From Verrucomicrobia bacterium UBA4286 (GTDB lineage: Bacteria > Verrucomicrobiota > Kiritimatiellia > RFP12 > UBA1067): a stretch of 17,057 nt of DNA. The notes beneath the pieces are model-generated. The model had not been told where the DNA came from. It saw only the letters and a program-made list of their open reading frames with translations, and did not search any database. Numbering within the stretch: position 1 is the stretch's first letter; every line of letters starts with the position of its first letter. Location: assembly GCA_002395905.1 (NCBI GenBank), contig DGVK01000142.1:1-17057 (forward strand). The letters are read 5' to 3'. Shown in pieces: positions 1 to 5,942 of this stretch. The translations under genes and the position numbers were made by a program.

Positions 1-350
1 ACGATGCGGTACTGCTTCTGGTAGAACGGGATGTTCGCCTCGGCGACGAGCTTCTTGGCCTGCTCGGGGTCGTAGCAGAGACGCTGCACGACGCGCCCCT
101 TGACGAGGTGCTCGGCGACGATCTCCTTGACGTCCTCGGGCTTGACCTGGACGTAGAAAGTGCCCTGGGGCAGGATCTTGACGATCGGGCCCTGCTCGCA
201 GAAACCGAGGCAGCCCGTGGTGACGACCTGGACGGAGGTGTCGAGGTTCTGGGCCTTGAGCTCGTTGTGGAACGCTTCGACGATCTTGTCGCCGCCGCCA
301 GAGAAGCAGGCGGTGCCGCCGCAGATCAGAACGTAAGATTGATAAGCCAT
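1..350 (-). CDS. hndC: NADP-reducing hydrogenase subunit HndC / NuoF-like, N-terminal part (partial)
   Basis: This gene starts at ATG 350 behind a good Shine-Dalgarno (GGAG about 7 nt upstream) and runs off the left edge, so only about 116 residues are visible. They form the N-terminal thioredoxin-like [2Fe-2S] domain that precedes the NuoF (51 kDa, FMN/NADH-binding) domain in HndC/HydB. Four cysteines, C10 and C15 in ICGGTAC and C47 and C51 in TGCLGFC, give the CX4C...CX3C cluster pattern. The domain ends around VKPEDVKEIVAEHLVKG, followed by the usual linker (YDPEQAKKL). In the family this subunit oxidises NAD(P)H or reduces NAD(P)+ and passes electrons to the [FeFe] hydrogenase subunit. 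The gene lies 27 bp after hndB, and the order hndA-hndB-hndC matches the hndABCD operon of Desulfovibrio fructosovorans. The FMN/NADH part and the hydrogenase subunit should lie further left. Whether the cofactor is NADH or NADPH, and whether the complex bifurcates, cannot be seen here. Confidence 0.9.
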   Translation of the reverse strand, partial: MAYQSYVLICGGTACFSGGGDKIVEAFHNELKAQNLDTSVQVVTTGCLGFCEQGPIVKILPQGTFYVQVKPEDVKEIVAEHLVKGRVVQRLCYDPEQAKKLVAEANIPFYQKQYRI

Positions 351-377
351 TTTGTCTCCTTGAGAATGTCTGCGGCG

Positions 378-773
378 TCAGCCGTTCTTTATGATGTCGA
401 TCGACGGACGGTCGCAGATCTTCGAATCGATCAGCTGGTGGCCGACGATGTGCTTCTCGACGATGTCCTTCGCGGTCGCGGCGTCGACGTGGCCGTAGAT
501 GACCGCGGGCATCCCGGGAACGACGACCTCGACCGTCGGCTCGGAGTGGCACAGACCCATGCAGCCCGTCTGGCGGATCAGCACGTTGGTGATGCCCTTC
601 TCGGTAAGCGTGTCGATGAGGGTTGTGAACGTCTCCTTGGCGCCGGCGGCTATGCCGCACGTGCCCATGCCGACGATGACCTGCACGTCCTTGTTGGAGT
701 TGTCGCGCATTTCCATCGCCTTCTGCTTGTCGCCGCGCATCTTGCGCAGGTCGTCCAGTGTAAGCTTTGCCAT
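378..773 (-). CDS. hndB: HndB-type (2Fe-2S) ferredoxin-like hydrogenase subunit
   Basis: This is a 131-residue cytosolic protein with ATG at 773 and a Shine-Dalgarno GGAG 7 nt upstream. After a short helical N-terminus (residues 1-28) it is a single thioredoxin-like ferredoxin domain. Visible motifs are VGMGTCGIAAGA with C39, and QTGCMGLCHSEP with C71 and C75. The position that is the second cysteine of the CX4C pair in HndA and HndC is alanine here; as far as I recall this GTCGIAAGA form is usual for HndB proteins. A further cysteine, C119, lies near the C-terminus. The protein is expected to act as a small electron-transfer or structural partner in the soluble hydrogenase complex. It lies 36 bp after hndA and 27 bp before hndC, so co-transcription is very likely. 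Confidence 0.9.
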   Translation of the reverse strand: MAKLTLDDLRKMRGDKQKAMEMRDNSNKDVQVIVGMGTCGIAAGAKETFTTLIDTLTEKGITNVLIRQTGCMGLCHSEPTVEVVVPGMPAVIYGHVDAATAKDIVEKHIVGHQLIDSKICDRPSIDIIKNG

Positions 774-809
774 TTTACTTCTCCTTGGTGTTTAAGATTG
801 TCCAATCGC

Positions 810-1289
810 TCAGCCGCGCGCGCGGTACTGCTCGATGATCTTCGAGACGTCCTTCGTCTCGAGCTTGCCGTGGACCTCGCCGTTGACGACGGCCACAGGC
901 GCAAGGCCGCAGCACCCGAGGCAGCGGACAGCCTCGACCGTGAACATCCCGTCGGCCGTCGTCGCGTTGAGACCGACGCCGAGCTGCTTCTCGAACTCCT
1001 TGACGAGATCGTCGCCGCCGCGCAGGTAGCACGCCGTGCCGAGACACACCTGGACGATGTACTTGCCGGCCTTCTGCAGCTTGAAGAAGTTGTAGAAAGT
1101 GACCACGCCGTATATCTTGGCGAGCGGCACATCAAGCATCTGCGATATCTCGATCGCTATGTTGCGGGGAATGTATCCGTACGTCTGCTGAACCTGGTGC
1201 AGCACCATGATGAGGTTTCCCGGCTTGGATTTCCAGTCGGAGACGAACGCCTTTAGTTCAGGCGTCATCGTTTCGAGTTGTTCGCTCAC
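810..1289 (-). CDS. hndA: NADP-reducing hydrogenase subunit HndA / NuoE-like
   Basis: This is a 159-residue NuoE (24 kDa) family [2Fe-2S] protein. Residues 10-75 form the N-terminal helical bundle (LHQVQQTYGYIP, YGVVTFYNFF), followed by the thioredoxin-like domain with C82 and C87 (VCLGTACYLRGG) and C123 and C127 (RCLGCCGLAP). These four cysteines give the complete CX4C...CX3C cluster. In the Hnd/HydABC complex this subunit takes part in electron transfer between the flavin subunit and the hydrogenase. The start is taken as GTG 1289: it has GGAGAAAA upstream, gives the normal family length, and lies about 30 nt downstream of a strong promoter. A longer reading from TTG at 1367 would begin upstream of that promoter's -35 element and adds 26 residues unlike the family. 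It is the first gene of the hnd operon. Confidence 0.93.
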   Translation of the reverse strand: MSEQLETMTPELKAFVSDWKSKPGNLIMVLHQVQQTYGYIPRNIAIEISQMLDVPLAKIYGVVTFYNFFKLQKAGKYIVQVCLGTACYLRGGDDLVKEFEKQLGVGLNATTADGMFTVEAVRCLGCCGLAPVAVVNGEVHGKLETKDVSKIIEQYRARG

Positions 1290-1323
1290 GAGTTTTCTCC
1301 CTAGTCTTTGGTTGATGATGGAC

Positions 1324-1355
1324 GTATTATACCATAAACCACCGCGGCATGGCAA
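1324..1355 (-). promoter_or_regulatory. Sigma70-type promoter of the hnd operon
   Basis: On the minus strand a perfect -10 TATAAT (1331-1326) is preceded by TGG, making an extended -10. A -35 TTGCCA (1355-1350, 5 of 6 matches to TTGACA) lies at an 18-bp spacing. The predicted transcription start is near 1319, giving a leader of about 30 nt before GTG 1289. The 16-mer GTTTATGGTATAATAC here (1339-1324) recurs exactly upstream of the XylR-type gene. Confidence 0.8.
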
Positions 1356-1379
1356 CTTGTTAGCCAAAACTAATCAAAG

Positions 1380-1524
1380 GCGCGGGCAGGACTTTGGCAA
1401 AGTGTGGGCAGGACTTCGCCAAAGCGTGGGCAAGACTTCACCAAAGTCTGGGCAAGACTTGGGCAAAGCGTGGGCAAGACTTCGCCAAAGCGTGGGCAAG
1501 ACTTTAACAAAGCGTGGGCAAGAC
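1380..1524. repeat. 22-bp tandem repeat (minisatellite), six full units plus a partial
   Basis: Six consecutive 22-bp units start at 1380, 1402, 1424, 1446, 1468 and 1490, with a 13-bp partial unit at 1512-1524. The plus-strand consensus is close to GCGTGGGCAAGACTTC followed by GCCAAA. Units differ mostly at positions 14-18. The array sits between the hnd promoter and the 3' end of the oppositely placed operon. Because 22 is not a multiple of three, the period is read in all three frames and gives spurious repetitive peptides on the plus strand; I see no Shine-Dalgarno or other sign that it is coding. Its role is unknown: it could be a slippage-generated spacer, a protein-binding array (22 bp is close to two helical turns), or part of a transcript end. 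Confidence 0.9.
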
Positions 1525-1539
1525 GGCAGGACGGCCGTC
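1522..1539 (-). terminator. Small GC-rich hairpin after the sialate-type operon (weak terminator candidate)
   Basis: On the minus strand GACGGC pairs with GCCGTC around a CGTCCT loop, giving a 6-bp perfect stem followed by only TT. It lies about 27 bp beyond the stop of the aldolase gene and overlaps the last partial unit of the 22-bp repeat. The position fits a transcript end but the U-tract is too short for a convincing intrinsic terminator. Confidence 0.3.
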
Positions 1540-1565
1540 GCGTGAAATCACATGGAGAAGCAAAG

Positions 1566-2555
1566 CTACATCAGGCTGCATTTTGCCAATGCAATGGAGA
1601 AAGAACGGTATTCATCCTCCGTGTATGGTTCGTGCGGCGGACGGAACTGTCCACAATCCATGCCGATGTAGCGCATCACCGCCTTTCTAAGGCTGTGCTT
1701 TGGATAGGTATGACAGACGGTTTCAACAATCCTGTTGATATTCTGCTGCATCTTTGCCGCGCTACTTACATTATTTTCGCGCATAAGCGAATAAAGCCGC
1801 ACGAACTTTGCGGGAACGACATTCTGTATCGTGCCGATTGCACCGCAAAAGAGATCACCGAAGGAAAGCGCGGCAATCATGTGCTGATCGCTTCCCGAAA
1901 AGAAAACCGCCTTCTTCGACAGCCTTCCCGCAAGACGCTGGACGGAATAGAAGTCCGTTCCGGTGTACTTCATGCCCATCACATTCTTCAGGTCGAACGT
2001 CCGCGCATCCCATTCAAGATCCACTACACCGTTGTTGGCGTATATCATGAACGGCAGGTCTGTCGCCTCGCTTATCATGCGGTAATGGTTGAAAACATCG
2101 GATGGCTTGACGCCGTAATAGACGGGCGGCATCGACGAGACCCAGTCGCAACCGGCGTCTGCGGCGGCACGTGCAAGCGATACGGCATCGGAAGTCCTGA
2201 TGCATCCGACATGTGCAATGCTCTTGGCGCGTCCGTGCGCAGTACGAACAACGCGTTTGTAGACCTTCGCACGCTCCTCGACGGACATCAGAAGGCCCTC
2301 TCCCGTTCCGCCGGTCAGATAGAAGCCCTTCACGCCGTTTGCTATTCCAAATTCCACAAGTCTTTCAAGCATCTCCTCATTGAGACTGTAATCCTGTTTG
2401 AACGGCGTGAACAACGCAGTAAATACGCCGGACATCTCCTCTGCGCCGCCGTTTGCGGCGTCCCGCCCGCGCATCTCGTCGACGCCTTGTTCCGCAGGCA
2501 TCGCCACAGGCAATGACGTTGCTCCTAAAATGAAATCGCGTCTTGTGACTTTCAT
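1566..2555 (-). CDS. N-acetylneuraminate lyase / DapA-family aldolase with a Tat-like signal
   Basis: This 329-residue class I aldolase belongs to the DHDPS/NAL family. Residues 41-329 align with N-acetylneuraminate lyase: FTALFTPF at the N-terminus, GGTGE (82-86) for the substrate carboxylate, IAHVGC (113-118), catalytic Tyr172 (MIYANNG) and the Schiff-base Lys196 (GMKYTGTDFY). Spacing matches E. coli NanA Tyr137 and Lys165. The family cleaves sialic acid to pyruvate and ManNAc, or related 2-keto-3-deoxy acids; the YNxP signature of NanA is changed to YANN, so the substrate is not certain. The first 40 residues are extra: TRRDFIL (4-10) is a twin-arginine motif, followed by a short hydrophobic stretch and a possible AMPA cleavage site. 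ATG 2555 has a strong GGAGG and overlaps the upstream stop as ATGA. The internal Met41 has a GAGGAG directly abutting it, too close to work well. This is the last gene of the operon. Confidence 0.82.
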   Translation of the reverse strand: MKVTRRDFILGATSLPVAMPAEQGVDEMRGRDAANGGAEEMSGVFTALFTPFKQDYSLNEEMLERLVEFGIANGVKGFYLTGGTGEGLLMSVEERAKVYKRVVRTAHGRAKSIAHVGCIRTSDAVSLARAAADAGCDWVSSMPPVYYGVKPSDVFNHYRMISEATDLPFMIYANNGVVDLEWDARTFDLKNVMGMKYTGTDFYSVQRLAGRLSKKAVFFSGSDQHMIAALSFGDLFCGAIGTIQNVVPAKFVRLYSLMRENNVSSAAKMQQNINRIVETVCHTYPKHSLRKAVMRYIGMDCGQFRPPHEPYTEDEYRSFSIALAKCSLM

Positions 2556-4756
2556 CGATTCTTCCTCCCCTTCTCCGCTTCGATTAATCGTTCCACTGCA
2601 AAGGCGTCCGCAACCACCGTTCCTTGGGATTTTGCCGGAATCAACCGCAGCTGGGCACCTTTGGCAAGACGAAATTCGCCCATTTCATGCCACAACCCTG
2701 TCGCCAGCCCCTGGTCGATGCAGATTTCCGAAACATCCCCGCCTGAAACGATCTCCAGAACCGTGCGAGAACCGCTTTTCGCCCACCACAGATACGGAGC
2801 CTTGAACCGAATCGCATAAAGGCCGTCTTCGTATACAGGCAGAGGATAGACCACAGGCGATGCAGCGGCGAGGTCAATGACAGGAACAGCCCCGCTGCCT
2901 TCGCCGACAACTCCCGGGAAATGCGCGGCATCACCCTCCTGTCCGCCGTTCGGGCACCAGCTCTTCATCCAACCTTTTCCGAACGCTACGTTCGGAGATT
3001 CGTCGTCCACGATATGCCAGCGTGCTCGCTCCGGTGCGCAACGGTCAGGCCAATCCCCGCCAATGCGGTCTTGAAGCATCCGGATGTGACCGCGCGAATA
3101 CACCTCCCTCGGCGATACATGCAATTCACGGCACAAGGCGGCGGCTTCGCCAGCCGCCACGCCCAGCTGGGCAAGCGTGCAGATGACGCGCGCGCTGCCG
3201 AGTCCGGCATGCGTTGCGCTAAAGCATCTGCCGGACATGAAGAGATTCGGCACGTTTCGCGAATAGATGCATCGATAGGGAATCCAGTATCGTCCATAAT
3301 GAGGCTGAACGCACTTGGTCAGAAAGTCCGCCTCGGACGAATCGTCTTCGTAATGCAGGTCGACACTCCACGATCCTGTGGCGATGGCATCCTCGAACTG
3401 ACGCCGCCCGATGATGTCCGTCTCGCTCAAGACCAAGTCGCCGAGAAGCCGTCGCGACTCTCGCTTGCCTATGAGAAACGGGCAGAACGAAAGCACCCGA
3501 TTTGCGTTTTCATGCTTCCTCTTTGCAAGTGAAAACGCGCCGTATATAGCAAGCAGCAGTCTGTCTCGGATGGCCTCTCCATCACCTGTCATGTCACGAT
3601 GGATACCATATTCCCAGTTCCATTCGCCATTCAGTGCAACCACTCCTTGCGCATAACTCTCCGCCCACGGTGCGGTAAACGGGACGGGGGCGTTGGCTTC
3701 GGAGCTTTCCCACATTATTGACGCGCCGAGTGTGTCGGCATCAGACGAATCGGGGGCGGACGGCTCCGCATATTCGTCCTTTGACTCCCGCCCCGTCCTG
3801 AAATCCGCACCTGCCCAGAAACCGATCCATCCATCGCCTGTCGCATCGACGAAAAGGGGCGCAACAAACGACACAACCCTGTTGCGTTTCAAGTCTAGCG
3901 CTTTCACGGCCGCGATAGAGCCATCGCCGTTCTTTTCCACGCCGAAAGCGCGCGTGGAAAGCCTCAAAACAATATTGGTTTCTCTTCCCACGACTGCCAT
4001 ACGCATCGCATCCGAACGCTCGCTCGCAGATGCGCGGTTCATGAATACGCCACGAAGCTCGCGCACGATCGGATGGCGCGCTTCACCGGCACACCACACG
4101 CGAATCTCGGAGGAAGCGTTGCCTCCCAATACCGGCCGGTCATGCAGAAGCGCGACTTTCATTCCGCGCCTTGCCGCCGCCACAGCTGCACACGCGCCTG
4201 GCACTCCGCCGCCGACCACGACTAGATCGACCGCCACGGTCTCTTCCACCTCTATTGATTCCGGCGACAGCGCTTCGGCGGTCGGCGGCATGCCATCTTT
4301 AGAGAGAACGACGCCCGCGCAGCGTCCGTCGAAACCCGTCAAATCGCGCAGGGAGAGCCTGGATGCTCCGCGTTCCAGCCGAACGACGCCACCATCCTCC
4401 CACGACCATTCACGCGAACCGGCGCCAAACTTCTTGTCGAGCAAACTGCCGTTCACGGAAACCATGAAGCGGCCTGGTGCGCTCGACGCCCAGTTGCGCG
4501 CCCGCACCCACACGCGATATTCGCCAGGTTCTTCCACCCGCACGGTCGCTGCCGCGTCTGCGACAGGCACGCCAAGGCCATGGGCAATCAGATACGGAGA
4601 TCCTGTCTCATACATGAATTGCGAATCAAGACTCCATCCACCAGCGTCAAAAACCTGCGACGGGACGACAATCTGCGCCACGCACGACACCGCGCCGAAC
4701 AGGGATGCAACCGCACACGAAACAAATATGGCAGAATTCTTCAATTCAATCTCCAT
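2552..4756 (-). CDS. Secreted FAD-dependent oxidoreductase (PF12831 type) with flanking beta-sandwich domains
   Basis: With start ATG 4756 this is a 734-residue exported protein. A signal peptide (MEIELKNSAIFVSC...) ends near AVSCVAQ; the cysteine there might instead be a lipobox. Residues about 30-150 form a carbohydrate-binding-like beta-sandwich (GEYRVWVRARNW, PGRFMVSVNG, LTGFDGRC). The FAD Rossmann motif VVVGGGVPGA lies at about 179-188, followed by VLGGNASSEIRVW, typical of the FAD_oxidored family found in glycan-degradation loci. The last 90 residues (DGLYAIRFKAPY, TGLWHEMGEFRL, VVADAFAVERL) resemble a golvesin-like beta domain. The reaction is unknown; oxidation of a sugar hydroxyl is a guess. 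The start overlaps the sialidase gene's 3' end by 16 bp with no strong Shine-Dalgarno of its own, implying translational coupling. An upstream in-frame start at 4822 would put 22 non-signal residues in front and is less likely. The stop overlaps the aldolase start as ATGA. Confidence 0.85.
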   Translation of the reverse strand: MEIELKNSAIFVSCAVASLFGAVSCVAQIVVPSQVFDAGGWSLDSQFMYETGSPYLIAHGLGVPVADAAATVRVEEPGEYRVWVRARNWASSAPGRFMVSVNGSLLDKKFGAGSREWSWEDGGVVRLERGASRLSLRDLTGFDGRCAGVVLSKDGMPPTAEALSPESIEVEETVAVDLVVVGGGVPGACAAVAAARRGMKVALLHDRPVLGGNASSEIRVWCAGEARHPIVRELRGVFMNRASASERSDAMRMAVVGRETNIVLRLSTRAFGVEKNGDGSIAAVKALDLKRNRVVSFVAPLFVDATGDGWIGFWAGADFRTGRESKDEYAEPSAPDSSDADTLGASIMWESSEANAPVPFTAPWAESYAQGVVALNGEWNWEYGIHRDMTGDGEAIRDRLLLAIYGAFSLAKRKHENANRVLSFCPFLIGKRESRRLLGDLVLSETDIIGRRQFEDAIATGSWSVDLHYEDDSSEADFLTKCVQPHYGRYWIPYRCIYSRNVPNLFMSGRCFSATHAGLGSARVICTLAQLGVAAGEAAALCRELHVSPREVYSRGHIRMLQDRIGGDWPDRCAPERARWHIVDDESPNVAFGKGWMKSWCPNGGQEGDAAHFPGVVGEGSGAVPVIDLAAASPVVYPLPVYEDGLYAIRFKAPYLWWAKSGSRTVLEIVSGGDVSEICIDQGLATGLWHEMGEFRLAKGAQLRLIPAKSQGTVVADAFAVERLIEAEKGRKNR

Positions 4757-5913
4757 TTCGTCGCCATGATGCAAGGTTTTCCTCCGCCCGGCGGCTGCTG
4801 GTAGTAAACAGTAAGCAGGCATCCGTCGTCAAGCTGGATTGTGGCGGGGTATCCAAGGTCGTTGTTCCGCGCCCCCGAAAGTTTGATCTCGAAGTTCCAC
4901 GTCCGGCCGCCATCGGAGGACACGGAAGCATATTCTCCAAATCCGCCCCGATCATTTGTTCTCCGCCCATAGGTGGCAACAAGCCGTCCGTCGCCGAGGA
5001 CTGTCAAGTGAGGCGGCAGACCAGACAAACCAGTGGGAGTGATCGGCTCCCACGTGCGGCCGCCGTCTTTGGATCGCGTCTGGCGCATCATGACGTCCTT
5101 CGCGTAGTCGGCGCGTATGAGAGCGTATAGTTCGCCGTTCGGCAGTTCGGCGACATGCGGCTCGTGGAAATAGTGCTTGCGGCGGTCGTTTTCGCCTGTG
5201 GAGTCGGCTATGCCGTCGCATAGCGTCCGCCAGGTGTGGCCGCCGTCGGTGGAGCGCTCCACCGTTATGGTGGTGTGCTCCCAGTATTTCGGCGTGAACA
5301 TCTTCTTGAGATTGTCATCGAAGCGTCGCCCGAACTGCATCAGCGAGCCGTCCTTGAGCAGAATCGGACCGTGCGGAGTCTGCGAACGCAGCGTGACGAG
5401 TTTTTCCGGCTTCGTCCACGTCTCGCCGCCGTCGGCCGACCATATGCCGTAGTAGCCCCAGTTGGCGCGCTTCTCGGCGTCTGTCATTGAACGGTCGAAC
5501 TCCTGCCACTTCGCCTTTGCCGATATCGGCGGGTAGTTGGTCGCGTCCATGTCGAAATAGGTTCGGTAGGCCACGGAGTTGAACCATGTGACAAAGAGCC
5601 TTCCGTCGGGAAGTGCAACAATGCCCGCATCGCGGTCGTCCAACTTTGTTTTGCCGATTGTGCGAGGGATAGACCACGTCTCGCCGCCATCGGAGGACTT
5701 GACCATCTGGACTTTGCCCCATGGACAGATGTGTGCCTCGCGGTCGCCGGAGAAGACAACGACCAGCGCGCCGTCGGCGCATTTCGCGACAGACGGCCAC
5801 GAGCACTGCCTGCCTTCTTCACGCGCAATCACACGCGTCCACAAGATTTCGCCGTCTCTCGCAACCGGTGTCATGGCAGCCGTAAGCAAGCATATCGCAG
5901 CAAAGAGCATCAT
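4741..5913 (-). CDS. Exported sialidase-fold enzyme with five Asp-boxes
   Basis: This is a 390-residue protein with start ATG 5913 (MMLFAAICLLTAAMTPVA signal peptide), AAGG about 9 nt upstream, and 29 bp after the preceding gene. Five Asp-box (BNR) motifs of the SxDGGxTW form lie at residues 73-80, 159-166, 221-228, 281-288 and 332-339, spaced as the blades of a six-bladed propeller (BNR_2/PF13088 type). Candidate arginine-triad residues are present (for example in SGDREA, IRADY and GRRTN), but the classical N-terminal FRIP/YRIP motif of GH33 sialidases is not seen. Exo-sialidase activity is therefore probable but not proven; other sugar acids are possible. The aldolase of the N-acetylneuraminate lyase family two genes downstream supports a sialic acid substrate. 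A longer in-frame reading from 6015 lies inside the upstream gene and has no ribosome binding site. Confidence 0.83.
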   Translation of the reverse strand: MMLFAAICLLTAAMTPVARDGEILWTRVIAREEGRQCSWPSVAKCADGALVVVFSGDREAHICPWGKVQMVKSSDGGETWSIPRTIGKTKLDDRDAGIVALPDGRLFVTWFNSVAYRTYFDMDATNYPPISAKAKWQEFDRSMTDAEKRANWGYYGIWSADGGETWTKPEKLVTLRSQTPHGPILLKDGSLMQFGRRFDDNLKKMFTPKYWEHTTITVERSTDGGHTWRTLCDGIADSTGENDRRKHYFHEPHVAELPNGELYALIRADYAKDVMMRQTRSKDGGRTWEPITPTGLSGLPPHLTVLGDGRLVATYGRRTNDRGGFGEYASVSSDGGRTWNFEIKLSGARNNDLGYPATIQLDDGCLLTVYYQQPPGGGKPCIMATKWRLN

Positions 5914-5942
5914 TCTGGCCTTTCTCTTTTCCAATAATCGTT

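Noticed and set aside
108..1256. A 382-codon plus-strand open frame across the hnd genes.
   Set aside because: It is antisense to three conserved hydrogenase subunit genes and is rich in Asp/Leu/Val/Arg with no domain signature.
1380..1524. CRISPR-like array.
   Set aside because: Units are contiguous 22-mers with no unique spacers, and no cas genes are present.
1404..2516. A 370-codon plus-strand open frame starting in the 22-bp repeat.
   Set aside because: It is antisense to the well-supported aldolase gene, its start is repeat-derived, it has no Shine-Dalgarno, and its protein has no recognisable domain.
3693..4769. A 358-codon plus-strand open frame opposite the FAD oxidoreductase.
   Set aside because: The opposite strand encodes a conserved enzyme with clear motifs; the plus-strand product is Ser/Thr/Pro/Arg-rich low-complexity, as expected of a GC-rich shadow.
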